A stretch of DNA of 64,000 bases. It comes from Nyssa sinensis (lineage: Eukaryota; Streptophyta; Magnoliopsida; Cornales; Nyssaceae). Below are positions 1 through 12,369 of this stretch, piece by piece. Under the pieces are notes generated by a model. That model worked only from the letters and a program-made list of their open reading frames with translations, was not told the origin of the DNA and made no database searches. The stretch is taken from NCBI GenBank assembly GCA_008638375.1, contig CM018052.1:18380450-18444449 (forward strand), written 5' to 3'. Position 1 is the first letter of the stretch. Each line of letters opens with the position of its first letter. The translations under genes were made by a program, and so were the position numbers.

Positions 1-1596
1 TTAGGAAATTGGACCCCAAAATATATGAATAGACAAACTGGACCAATTTCAAATGTGTCCTAATTTGTTAATTAAGCTACCAAATGAATACCAATGACTA
101 TGAGAGTACCTATCCTAAGGTTTTTCGACGTTCTAGACTTAATGGTGAGATCCGTTTCATTAAATGAAGAAACAAAAATACAGACACATAGAAACGTGAA
201 ACTCTCAAACTGCCCGTAATGATGTACGGGCTACCAGACTAACTAGAAAATATTTTTTTTAAAAAAGGAAACATAACATTGCTGGATACTCTGGACTTAA
301 TGGCAAGGTCTAATTGAGCATCCGAGTACCTGAAGATGGTCCCGCATGAAAGTGAAAAATTATAAAAATGCCTCTAAACCTAAAGTAAGGTATGGAAAGG
401 CTAATTAAGATCTAAAAAAACTCCTAAATTTAGTATCTTCAGCATTTCAGACCCAACGGTGATATCTGTTTAGGAAAAATAGAACACTGAAATAAATTAA
501 AAAAGGACGAACACGTCCCTAAGACTTAATTAGGCTACCAGAAGCGTATAAAACATAAAGAGAAACCCATAAAAATATTTATAAGGACTTTCGAGTCTAA
601 AAATGATATCTGTTTAAAATAATTTGGTAGTGAAAACAAGACATAAGAACGGTAAATTTACCAAACTACCTCTAAGACTTAATTAAGCAGTCAAATAAAC
701 TCAAAAAGTGAAAAAATGGCATGTCTTATGACTAAAAGACCCTTTGGGTTCAATGATGAAGTTTGATAAGGTAAATAATAAAGTATCGAACAGGATAAGA
801 CATGTAAAGAAAAAATGACCAAAATTCCCCTAAAGGCTAAAGTAAGCCATACAATGAACTACAAAGTGTTGAGAACTCTAATTAAAGACCATGTAGGAAT
901 CTTAAACAGTAAGACTATGTCCAAAAGAGACTAAGGACCTAATGTATGCAAAGATTTAAGCTAAAATGAATACTGATATAGTATCAATGTATTTTGATCC
1001 ATGTTTTAGGATCACTAGCGAAGAAATAAAGATAAGATGAATGACAAAGCAAGTTAAGTAAGCAAGTAACTGTGGACTCTGGACCACATGTGAGTAACCT
1101 TAAACCTTGAAATAGAGACTTCTATTGAATATAGTTTTTACAATTTTATGATACTACACGCAATACCTCTATAGCTTTATGATATTATATAAAATGTTTT
1201 AACTGCGTGTTTTTATCAACCTATCTTTAAATTGTTTACATGAGACAAATAGCTTAGTGAGAAGTTTTGCAAGCCTGATTTTAGCATGAAACTTTATGCC
1301 ATATAACCACAAATATTCGTGCCCGATTGGGGGGTTAAACCATAGTCATGATACAATCATGGCCAGTTAGGAGGTTAAGCCAGGCTATGTAAGCCAAGAG
1401 TTCTAGATTACCCTTAGTCGCCCAGGTACATTACTTTACAAGACAAAGTTAAAGAAAAAAAGATTGCCATATACATTACTTCATTATTCAGTTTTTAGTT
1501 AAAGCTTTATGCTTACTATGATTTATCTTGCAAAACTAATTGGAAAATGAACTTTCATGATTTTTTAAATATCTTGCAATCAGTTATACGAATACA
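1..1596 (+). repeat. 3' part of a long LTR, truncated by the window edge
   Basis: No coding frame is present. The first kilobase repeats, every 140-180 bp, a degenerate module with a box like GACTTAATGGTGAGATCC (near 140, 290, 450, 590), followed by a stretch meaning 'aaaattataaaaatgcc' and a 'taattaag' spacer. The same modules occur in the LTRs S1, S2, S3, X and E1 elsewhere in the window, so I read this as LTR sequence. The rest (1000-1596) is AT-rich with a duplicated phrase at 1320-1385. It ends where an E1-like LTR begins. The family and the 5' end are outside the window. Confidence 0.5.
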
Positions 1597-4450
1597 TGTA
1601 ATACCTTTACCCGAATTGTAACCAAGCGACCCATGTAAACCCGAGCCGTTTGGGCTTTATGTTATGATATCGAATGAAATGGACAGTTTTGGAATCTAAA
1701 TAGTTTTGAATGTACAAATGATGCTTGGGCGATACCCGAGAAAGCCATGAACGAACATTAAAATATGTTTAAGTATAAGAGTATGTATATCTATACCTAC
1801 ATATCGATAATATGAATTAAAAAAATAAAATAAAATAAAATAAAAAAAAAATAAAAACCATGTATAAATATATATACAACCATGTATATATGAATGTTTA
1901 ACTATTTATAGATATATGGATATTTATATATACACAACCGTACATATGATAATATATAAGTTGTAACGTATATATATATATATATATAGTGTAATATTTA
2001 TATATATGTAACCTACAAAATTTAAGGAACATAATGAAGGGGGAGGGGGTTACAGATCTAGAAAGTTAATCGGGAAATAAAAGTCAACAAAGGTGGAGAG
2101 AGCGAGAGAGGAAAAAGGAAACCGAAGGGTGAGGGTCTAGTTTATAAAGCCAAACATGCTTGCATGCGTGAAATAACAAAAAGAATAAACAGAAGGAGAA
2201 AGGAGGAAGAAGAAGGGAAGTTGGGGCAATTTAGAAGGGGTTATTACAAGCAATAACATGAAATTTAGGTGAGTAAGTTAGTTTCAGATTTATTGTTTTT
2301 AAGCATGAATGATAGATATGATGTTAAGGTCTATGTAAGCATGAAATTATAAAATTATTGCAAAAAGAATAAGGCAAAACAGTGGAGAAAACAATGAGAA
2401 AAACTCAGTTACAGGTCACGTAGGGTGCACTATTTTTTATGGCATTGAGGGAATTTGACCATGAGGAACTGATCCTCGTGAGTGCAGAAAACGAATGGAA
2501 GGAAGTAGGGACAAAAATGGTAAGGTTTTGTGCACGAAATAAGAAAAAAATCCCTCGCCGAAAAAACGCTTCTTGCTAAAAAAGCCACTGTTGTGGCATG
2601 TTTGACAGCCCAAAACCCCACCAAATCCATTTTAAAACATGGATATGAGATCCCCCTTGAAAATAAAATAAAACTCCATGAGAAAATTCGATAAAATCAT
2701 CGCCGGTGAGTCATGTCGCTGGGGGAGAGGATCGGAGAATCGAAGAAGAAGAGCAGGAAATCGGATCTTGGGTCAAGGCTTGGTTCGGGTTTGGGTCAAA
2801 CCCGACCCACCCACATGCAAGCCTAAGTCATACTGTGTTGTTTTGTTTTAATTTAAATAGGATATGGACTGTTTAGGTTCTAGAATTGCAAGCTTATTTA
2901 ATACACTGTTTGGGAATAGGGTTATCCTATCCTTGGTTTAAACAGTAATCCGCTATTTGTTTTAGTAAAATTAAAAAAAAATATGGGGGGTTGCTGCCCC
3001 CACGAATTAAAACCAGAACCTGAGGGTCACATGTGGTTCTAACCCCTGAACTGAGGACCACTGTGCCACTAAGGTACAGCATGAAATGATCGTTATGCCA
3101 TTTTTAGTACAGAAGTCTAAATTGGAAACCGTCAAAGCCTAATGTAACTTTCTTCGACGTTCCAGACTCAATCGTAGAGTCTAAATTAGTAAAAGAGATA
3201 CTTATAATAATGAAGTATAAAATTTGATGAATAGCATTAGAACTAAGACATGTTTATTGAATTATAGGTAACTCAAAAGGAAAGGAAAAGTTACGAAATA
3301 CCGAGGTAGATCACACGGATAAAAGGTAAGTAAATCCTAATCTCTTACATGGGGTCTTCCAAGCCACGTTCATTTTACTACTGCCAAATTTTGTACTCTT
3401 GTACGTACCACCTATTATTGTTTCCACATGTGATATTGTTCTATCTTGTGGATGTTTATTGACTAATATATCATTGATTATTTTCTTGTACTGTGCCTTG
3501 AAAGGCCTATTGTTATGTGTCCATTGCATGATATTCTATTTTTATTGCACTTTTTATGAAATCATAAATAATCATAATTCAATTTGAACACCAGATTTGT
3601 GCTCAGTTACAATATCCATCCGATGCTTTCTAAGTTGACAGGACCTATGGGTCGAGTCCGTGAACAGACATATGCAATGATGGCATTTTTACGCATTGAG
3701 TTATGAGGGAATTTTATATGCATTGAGGTTAAGGGGGAGTATGTCGGGCCCCAAAAGACCGAGGGTCTGCCAAACCCTGAACAAAGTAAATGCATCATTA
3801 TAGTTGATTGACATGTTTACGTTTATTGGATTCATAGGATGTTATCATTCTTTATGAATAATCTTATGTTGAGAGTTTCACTTATTGATTGTACTTGATT
3901 GTTACCTATCCATTGTGGTAGTACTTTTATGTTGACTGATTTCTATTGAGCTTCCCATGTTTATGTTATACCATTACTCATGATTGATCATTGTGACTTA
4001 CTATTCATTGGCCATTATAGCATTTCACCTTTATTAGCTATCACAACATCTCATTTCATGATTGGCTATCATGTTCACATTTATGGATTCATATTCTTTC
4101 TATATTAACCCTAACCCTTGTTGGAGATGGGATTTTACTTACTGAGCTTTGTTAGCTCACCCTAACTTACTTATTTTTCAAGTAAGGATGCTGTAGGACC
4201 ACAATAGGAGTCCAAGAGCATAGGGGATAGTTGAGGAGTATGATAGAAGTAATGTAGTCTCTCCCATGTACTCCCCACCTAAGGGTGGCGTTATGTTAGT
4301 TTTATGTCAGTTTATATTTTACCATTATCGAATAATATTTTGTATTAAGATTTTCTTTGATTTACTGTTTAAGGTTTACATTACATATTGTTGTCATTGA
4401 TACAAAGAAAGAAAAAAATAGGGATGACCACAAGGTTGGCCCCGCGATAT
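1597..4450 (+). repeat. E1-family LTR, 3' end missing
   Basis: It starts TGTAATACC and keeps the phrase 'catgtaaacccgag' seen at the heads of the E1 LTRs (21544, 38956). It then follows E1 order: AT-rich stretch, purine-rich leader (2040-2230), 'gggtcaaacccgacccaccca' (about 2795), antisense tRNA-like module (3008-3082), the GACTCAAT box (about 3170), 'ggtaagtaa...cttccaagccacg' (3325-3370), and the final 'tagggatgaccacaaggttggcccc' (about 4420). It stops about 35 bp before the expected LTR end and runs directly into integrase sequence of a different family. A TSD candidate ATACA precedes the start, but its partner is lost. Confidence 0.7.
3008..3082 (-). other. tRNA-like module (A box strong, B box weak), antisense in an E1-like LTR
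   Basis: Read on the - strand it has TGGCACAGTGGT, matching the pol III A-box consensus TRGYNNARNNG, and a weaker B box GGTTCTGGTTT downstream. It lies at the position of the better copies in the E1 LTRs (23046-23112, 40442-40512). It is not a functional tRNA. Confidence 0.45.
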
Positions 4451-4455
4451 GAGAG

Positions 4456-4914
4456 ATAGTACGACTACATGGGATTCCTGTTTCCATTGTTTCAGACCGA
4501 GATCCACATTTCACTGCACGGTTTTAGCAGAGTCTTCAAACAGCTTTAGGGACTCAACTACTGTGTAGTACTGCATTCCATTCTCAAACTGATGGTCAGT
4601 TAGAGCGTACTATCCAGATACTTGAGGATATGCTTAGAGTGTGTGTTATGGATTTCAAAGGTAGTTAGGAAGGTCACCTTGCTCTAGTAGAGTTTTCCTA
4701 CAACAACAGCTATCAGTTTAGTATCGAGACGGCACCTTTTGAGGTGTTGTATGGCAGGTCGTTTCGTTCACTAATATGTTGGACAGAGGTAGGGGAGATG
4801 GCTACTTTAGGGCCTGACATGGTCCTTGAGACCACGAAGTCGAGGAAGCCACTAAGGAGCGCGAGGCTGAGGTTTGCGCTAGGTATCTAGAGTTATTTGT
4901 TCATAGAGGTACAT
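4456..4914 (+). pseudogene. Integrase core remnant of a chromovirus-like Ty3/gypsy pol
   Basis: One frame reads through the C-terminal half of an integrase catalytic core. The motif IVSDRDPHFTARF holds the second catalytic Asp, and TDGQLERT holds the catalytic Glu. Then follow LVEFSYNNSYQFSIETAPFE and LYGR, conserved in plant chromovirus integrases. Two in-frame TAG codons interrupt it, at the family positions of Trp in 'RFWQSLQ' and 'GSWEGHL', so both look like TGG to TAG changes. RT, RNase H and the first catalytic Asp are missing because the 5' side joins an E1-like LTR at about 4450. A purine tract follows at 4941-4954. Confidence 0.8.
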
Positions 4915-4940
4915 TTCTAAATTTTAGGACCAAATTTTGT

Positions 4941-4954
4941 TAAGGGGGGAAGGA
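4941..4954 (+). promoter_or_regulatory. Polypurine tract of the Y-family fragment
   Basis: A run with the core AAGGGGGGAAGG sits directly before the LTR start TGCAGAGATC. This is the normal place of the plus-strand primer and shows that the LTR at 4955 is a 3' LTR of a + strand element. Confidence 0.75.
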
Positions 4955-7789
4955 TGCAGAGATCTAAAAAATCAGGGTAAATTTTTCATTTTTGCCGGTA
5001 GGGCACTATTCATGCGTCATTTGTCGGTAGGGCACTACATATGCATCATTTAGGCATAAGTCAAATTGAGAAGCATAATTTGAGTATGTCATAAAAGAGA
5101 AACATGCTTAAAATGTTGAAATACACCTCCTGTGAGAATTTGAGCCTATTCGGAGATTGTTTCAAAAATTGGACCAAAAGGTCATCCTTGGTGGACCCTG
5201 GCCATAGGCGAAAATAATTTTTTTTGAAAAATTTTGAAAATTTTAAGAACTTTGGCTAAAACAAAACATCGAATTGAGGCATTTCGGAACGGGTTGTAAT
5301 GTAACAGGGTCCCGAACTCATTAAGGGCAAAAGGGTCATTTTGCCCCTTGGCCCCTTGACTAAAAATACAACACTTAGTGTAAAAAAATGGTCTGGAGAA
5401 GCAGCAGCAGCAGCCGCGCATGGGAGAAAAATGAAGAAAAAACCTAGGTTTTACAATCTTCAAGCTTTTAAAACACATTTCTAGGCTTGGATTGCCATAA
5501 GACTTCCTTCTAGAAAGTTGTTCCCCACGTCAAGGACTACATTCTCACCTATCGGTTCGGCTGCACAGTGAACACAACTCCCTAAAGTTGAGAAAAACCC
5601 ATCTAGGTATGATATTTTTCTAAGTAAGGAATGAATGATTGAATGATTTAAATGTTTATTTGCTGTTAGAAAATCACTTTGGATATAGTTGCTTTGAAAA
5701 CCTAGAGTTGGTTGTTTATGTACTTGTGTGTTCTTTGTATTCTTTGGGAATTTGGGAAAGTGATAAACATGAACCATGACTATATGTATAATTCATTGTA
5801 TTCTAGCTTATGTTCATGTAGACAAAATCTTGTAGTTGGAAAGTTATGATTTATTCAAGGTGTTGGTGCTTTATATATTTTGTAATCTTAAAGAATTTGT
5901 CAAAGTGATGAACATGTAACTTGTTTATATGTTTGATTCATTGCATTCTAGCTTATGTTCATGTAGAGAAACACTTGTGGTTTGAGAGTTATGATTCATT
6001 CCATGTGTTGGTACTTTATGTATTTTATGATCTTTGAGAAATTGTTAAGGTTCTGAATATGTAATGTGTTTATATGTGAAATTGATTGGATTATATGTTA
6101 GGTTCATGTAGACAAAGTTTTGTGATATAAAAGTTATAGTTGCTTTAAGTACATTGCATTATTTAAAGCATGTTCCATGTGTTTGATAAAATGCTTCATT
6201 GAGATTGCATTATTGCATGGTGAAATCAAACCATATTGGCATGGTGTGATTCCTTGAAAAGATAGTGTGGGTTGAGTACTTGGTGCTATGCATTATAAGG
6301 GTGTACATCCTGTGGTGAAAAACCCAAAATTGGCCATTGCATTGCTGCCCAGAATCCAACGGGAGCGATCCGTGAACAGGTATTGGTACTCAGGGTCCAT
6401 CAGAAGCGATCCGTAAATGAGACATGGGTGTGGCAGAGAGTTGCATGGGTGTGTCACGCATATTTTCATTGCATTGTATTGATGAATTGGAAGGCATGTA
6501 GATTATAAATGTACACTTGCACATGCCATGCCTTAACTTTGTTCCTTGCATTAGCACTATGTCATACCAATAGTTCATACCAGTAGTTGAGCTGACCCCT
6601 CGTGGGACATCATATTACAGATGAGGCTCCCGATACTTGAGACTTGATGAAGTCTTGAAGGAAGGAACGAAAGGAACTTTGAAGGATATTTAGCCTTTGG
6701 GACATATTTTGTATGTATGGGCATAAGCCTAAAAGACCTATGTTTTAATTTCGAAGAATGGTGGACTATAGGCCTTGGGCCAATTTGTAATGTAAGGGCT
6801 TAAGCTCAAATGACACGTAGGATATGTTTGTTTAATGTGCCTTACATATATATGTGTTCAAAGAAATGAATGTATGTTTAATTTCAATGAATTGTGGCCA
6901 TCGAGTGAGGATGGATTGTGATGTATTTATATATATGAACGGTTGCAAATTATTAGGTGAAAAAAATGCTTAGAAAAGAAAGGAAACCTTGTCAAAATTT
7001 TATGAAATTAAAAGAGCCATTAGTTGTGTAAAATGCCCATGAATAAGTGGGAAAAAGTGCAACAAAGAAGGAGTTAAAAGTCTTGAGAAAATAGGCCAAA
7101 ACTTGGAAAAATCAGCTGCAACACTTTGAAGAAATAGGAAAAATCAGCTTGCAACTAGCTACAACAAAAATTCAGAAAATCAGGTTCAGGCATACCCTAG
7201 CCGCGCCCCGCTCCCCACGCCCATGCGCTCATGCATGCGCCTGCTTGTTCCATGCGCGTACCTACTGCCCAGCCACCTGTGTCCCAGCTTGACACCCTCT
7301 TGACACATACCTTTGGCCACCCTTTTGAGCTATTTTTGGGCACCTTTTAGGGCCATGTTTAGCCAATTCTTAAGCCATGTTTGGCCACCATTTTGAGCCA
7401 TGTTTGGCCACTCTTGTAGGCCACATTTGGCCACTCTCATGGACCACTTTTGGTGTATTTCTTTAACCTATTCTTGGCCTATGTCATAGGACATTTGGGG
7501 GCCCATTTAGGTTGACTATTCCAAGGCATATTTAAAGACATTTTGGGGCAAATCTTTGGGGCCATTCTTGAATGTAACTTAGACAAATTTTGGACATTGG
7601 TCGTGGGAGATGTTTGACTACCATTTGCAACCCATTTGGGTAAGCGTAGTAGCAAGTTTTCATTTTAAATTTTGGGGAAACATGGGGGACTAAATGCATA
7701 ATTAGCTGAATCCATTAAATTGTCTTTTATTTCTTTTTTTTAATTAATTTCACTCACTCCTCGGGTTTGTGAAAATTCGGGGCGTGACA
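4955..7789 (+). repeat. Y-family 3' LTR
   Basis: It starts TGCAGAGATCT and ends GGGGCGTGACA. It is about 2.84 kb and aligns throughout, as reverse complement, with both Y LTRs (41131-43973 and 47734-50581). Shared landmarks are 'ttgccggtagggcac' near the start, the pair of 'gggagcgatccgtgaa' units (6360-6420), 'gttgagctgacccc' (about 6590), and a run of 'gccatgtttggcca' phrases (7340-7440). Short reading frames inside it are not genes. Confidence 0.85.
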
Positions 7790-8537
7790 ATCTTGGTACA
7801 TTTGGCTAGAATCCTACTTGGTAATTTTTCCAAGAGTCCTACCTCTAGTAGGATTCTTCTGCCTATCGGAGGACATTTTGGTAATTTGGTTAAAGTCGCA
7901 CCTCTAGTAGTGCACTTCTATAATCCTATGCCCCTTGGAGGGCATTCTAGTTATTTTTCCAAAATCCTACCTCCAATAGGACTTTCCTTCACTCCATTGC
8001 CCTTTGAGGGATATTTTGATAATTTTGACACCATTTTCCCATCGGGCGGCATTTTGGTAATTTTGGGTACAGTCCTACCCTGATGGGGCTCTCTAGTCAT
8101 TAGAGGGGCATTTTTGTTATTTTTGCATCATTTTATCCCTTTGGGGGTAATTTGGTAATTTTAGACCTATAATGACGAATTGGGCACATTTTCGTGCCTT
8201 GAGGGGCAATTTGGTCATTTCCCGTGTGTTAGGGCAATCTAGAAAATTTTTATCAAATTGGAGACAATTTGGTAATCTTGGGTAATAGTAGTTCATTTAG
8301 GCATAATTAGGACTTTCCTTTTCTAGAGTTTGTGTGGATATAACTTCTAGACATTTCCTTTAGAGGATATACATTGAACTTAGACATTTGCATTTTTAGA
8401 GTTTATTTCTAAATATATTTCCTTTCTTTTTAATTCTCAGTAGGTATTACAAGTAAACATCAATTTTATAGGTTTTTGCATTTTCATAATTCATTTATTT
8501 AGGATATTCATTGTCTCTGATAATTATTATTTATTTA
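7790..8537. repeat. Left half of the sequence invaded by X: iterated 50-70 bp module
   Basis: The phrase 'ggcattttggtaatttt' recurs in degenerate form about nine times between 7815 and 8275, several times paired with 'cctacctctagtagga'. The last 250 bp are AT-rich without visible features. The sequence resumes beyond X at 59843. The 104-residue frame here is repeat-encoded, with no recognisable domain. It may be an LTR, but I cannot place its ends. Confidence 0.5.
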
Positions 8538-8600
8538 TTTAATGTAAGGACCCGAAAAATTATTGAAGGGAAATTCGGTAAATTGCTAATATAGATTGAA

Positions 8601-11600
8601 TGTCACATCCCCCTTACCCACCCTGTGCGAATTAGGGGGCGTGCGACCGGCCAGTTAGGCACCCATCGGTTTTTTTTTTTGAAATCAAAATGTCGACGGT
8701 AATCCTAACCACAGGCCATTCATCAGTAACATCCAAGTACAATGCATTCAATTTATATAAGTTGCAGCGGAATTAAGGGAATGCATAACACCTTGGCAGA
8801 ACCATTAATACATCCATGATTAACTATTACATCATTGTCCTACAAAAGATACGAGTCTTAGGTTTCAGTACATCACATTCAGAAATGGAGTTAGGTACAA
8901 AAATGGTTTATTCATAAGTTCTTCAAAATAGTTCTCCGGGTCTCCAACCCGCTAATCCTGAGTGCTGGGTCCCTCACCTGAAAAATGTTAGGGAAGGGGT
9001 GAGCTTTGAAAAGCTCAGTGAGTAACACGGGTCCCCTGTCATGGGTTTCAAACCATTGTTGTTTATAAAACAGGTGGTTGAATCAGGCAATTCAGAAGTT
9101 ATAGTTAAATCTGTATATTTGAATAGTATTTAAAAAAACTAGGGATACAGTCAAAACATCAGAGTGACAGAACAGTTCAGCAACGAGCAGAGCAAAACAG
9201 TATAACAGGATAACAGTACAGTATGCATAATTCAAACAGTGCAATATGCTCATGTAGTGCTCAAGACTGAATTTGGTACCATGAATCAGTTGTTCTTTCA
9301 GTAAAAACAGGGATAGTTTCATTTCAATACGGAACAGTGAAATCAGACAGAGTAAAATATAGTCATGCATTGAGTAGAAGCATGAAAGACAGTGTATCAG
9401 TAGGAACGGTACAGTATAGTATTTAAAAGTACAATAACTAGACGGTGTACTTATACACCAATTCAGGAGTCTAGGTTACTCACCTTGTGCGGTAACGGGA
9501 CTTAACTGAGAAGCCTTTCTCTTCTTCTTATCCTTCTTTATCCTAGAAAATTTATGAACATTTCGTAAATCTCACAGGAAACTTAACTTGGTTCATTTTA
9601 ATTCCAAATTCAACCTGAGTTAGACTACCTCGCTGTCTATGTGTTTTTATGATAATTGAAAATTACCTTTGTATCCACTCTTTCAGGGTTTCAGTGTCTT
9701 CTTGCTTCTTTAATTTAGCCTCTGCAATCATTGCCTTGGTGGGCATTTTGTATATAAACGGTCAAACAGAGACTACCTCGGTTGTCTTGGCTATCCTTAT
9801 GTTCCGTTCGATTATCTTTTGTTGCCATAATAGTTCTTGCATGAACTCCTGTTGCTTCTTGTCAGCTAGTCTTTCGGCTTTAGACATAATGGTAAATTTC
9901 TTGTTTTTCCCTTCCATGACTGGCTTGAGTTTTTATCCTATAACATAATCCCAAGATGTCAAGATATGTACTACCTCTAGGCAGTCCGGTCATGAAATTA
10001 TCTAAGCTTTCATTGGGTTAGTTTTTAGTTCATTCGGATGTTATCTAACTTGATGCAGGGCTAGGGGTATTTCGGTCATTTCATAGTTGTGAAGTTTTGA
10101 CTTCGATTCGTCATCCGGTCACGTGTATAGCCCTAAACGTATCAGGGTTTCTATTGTTTTCAGTTTCGTCTCAATCGGACTTCGTTTGGGTTCTAAACAG
10201 TGTCAGGGGCATTTTGGTAATTTCATGTGTCATATTTTTCGGTACTTCATCTGCTAATACGGACCTTACTATTGAGTCCAGAGCGTCCGACATAGTAAAA
10301 ATAGACTATCGTTTAGTGTAATTCGATCCTAAATGTCACTAGGGGTGATACGGTCATTTTCCCTTTTCAGGTCTGTATTTTTCGGGACCTAGTTTCGCAA
10401 ATCGGACCTCACCATTGAGTCCGGAGTGTTTGAAATAGTGGAAATACACTATTCATTTGACTTATTTGGACTTCATTTGACCTATTAATGACCTAGGGGT
10501 AATTTGGTCATTTTTATTTAATTAATAAATTAATTAAATAATTTAATTTATTATTTATTAAATTATCAGGGGTATAGATGAAATAAAATATCAGAAACTG
10601 GGCCAGAGTTAAATTTGGGGCTGTTTTGTAATTTTTCAAAAGATTTAAACTGAACCAAAGGGTTCAGTCCGTATGCAACTGAATTGGACCGGTCCAGTCT
10701 GGTTCTGGCCGGTTCAAGGTAACGTACTGACGTCAGGCTGACGTCAGCCCTACAAATTAAATTTAAAATAACAGATATCCAAAACGACGCAGTACAGTTG
10801 ATGGGTTATATCCATTTTTATTCGGGTCGGGGCCCGACCCGAAGACCCGATCCAAATCCGGTCACTGTTCATCGTCCCCACCCGTCTAGGGCTACTGTTG
10901 CCCTAGAAAATTGCAGAATTTTCTCCCTCGATTTCGTGGAGTTTTAGGTTCTGTTTTCAACAGGTTTCGTTCCTAAACGACTTCTGGGAGTAAAGCCAAC
11001 CTTTTGGCATTAGTTTCAAGCTTCAAATTCAACAATGGGGGCCTGTTTCAACCGATTATCGTGGAGAGTTTCAGTTGGGTCATACGGCCTTGTTTCTCAA
11101 CCATTTTGCACGAAGTTTGGTCCTCTGTAACCCTCACAACAAGGTCTTCAATTACCAATCCTTAAATCTCAGTTTAGGGGTCTGATTTAGAGATTTGGTT
11201 TTTGGGCCGAAAAGAATAGCCTCGTTTTCAAGGGCTTAAACCTAGGTTTCTAGGTCGCGGATGGTGATATTTAGGGTCCTAGGATGGTCTATTTTGGGTA
11301 TTGACAAACGGAAAGTCGTTTGGTTGAGGTCAATTCAGACCTGTAACCCGAGGTCCATCAATGGCGGTTTGCTACGGGTTTGAGTTTTTGGGGTAGTTTT
11401 ATGGGTCCAAGTATGCACAAACACTCCAGGTTTCAATGTCTAACCATTATACATGCATTTACAGTCCCAAAGGAAATAAAACAGTAGCCAAAAATCCAAA
11501 GAGAAAATTTAAAATTTTGGCTTGCTTACCTTCGATCAGTGGTCTCTCCTAGGGTTCGTGCTTGAGTATAACCCTCAACAGTTGGCTTGTGTCCTCTCCC

Positions 11601-12369
11601 AGTCGTGCAGCCCTTCAGTTCCACCTTCTAGCTTCCCTCTAAGCTTCTCCAATGGATTCCAAATGCATACACACTTGTATTCTCCCACTCTCTCTCTCTC
11701 TCTCTCTATCTCTCTATGGAACAGTATACTAAACTCTCTCAATTACAGATCTGCATATATGGAGATTTCATATATCACATTTTCTTTTGACCTTTCATCT
11801 CCCCAAATGCATGATTATATTGCATGCAATTTGGTTGGGAGATGGTGCAATCATGAACTATAGGTATGATGGCTATGGCATAGCATGATGCAATGCTGAG
11901 GTGTTGCATGTTTGGGTATTGGCCACTTTGGGGAATGGCCAAATCTGAATGCTATTTAAGCACATATATATACAAAGATGTTCCTAGCCTAGTTGGTAAT
12001 TTTTTGGTAAACCAAATTCTGCCCAGTTTGGTCAAAGGATCAAATCCTCTTGGCCACAATTTCTGGTTTTTTCCATATTTCGGGCTTAGGCCCTGTTTGG
12101 CTGCGCATTAAGCAGTTTCGTTGTTTCTTACTTAACTTTCAATCTGTAACTTATTTTTCGATGCAGTTTCTTCCAGTCAACTCCTAGTTAGGTTAGCCTC
12201 AGTGTCCAAGGGTTCAGTGTCAGTAATTAGTTTCTCAGAATTTTGAAATTTGCTAACATGGGTTTTGTCGGTGTTAAACAGTTGAATTTAAACAGTTAAA
12301 TGACAGATCAGATTTCAGAAACAGTTTTCATTGCATACTTTAATCAGAACATAAGTCTGGGGTGTTACA
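8601..12369 (-). mobile_element. Solo LTR S1 (3.77 kb), inverted
   Basis: On the - strand it begins TGTAACACCCCAGAC and ends GGGATGTGACA. Identical TSDs TTGAA lie at 8596-8600 and 12370-12374. The matching point in X's right LTR (about 52310) is uninterrupted. The inverted boxes 'gacctcaccattgagtcc' (10402 and a weaker copy at 10263) and its ends give the orientation. No internal domain or second LTR is visible, so this is a solo LTR formed by LTR-LTR recombination. Frames in it have no recognisable domain. Confidence 0.85.
11978..12055 (+). other. tRNA-like module (A and B boxes), antisense in S1
   Basis: TAGCCTAGTTGG (11985-11996) matches the A-box consensus fully. GGATCAAATCC (12037-12047) differs from the B-box consensus by one base. 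The spacing is about 40 bp, as in tRNA genes. It runs opposite to the LTR direction. Acceptor-stem pairing is not convincing. Confidence 0.5.

Noticed and set aside
8601..12369. A complete small element rather than a solo LTR (S1)
   Set aside because: I see no internal direct repeat of its termini, no PBS and no PPT; the TSD brackets a single LTR-like unit.
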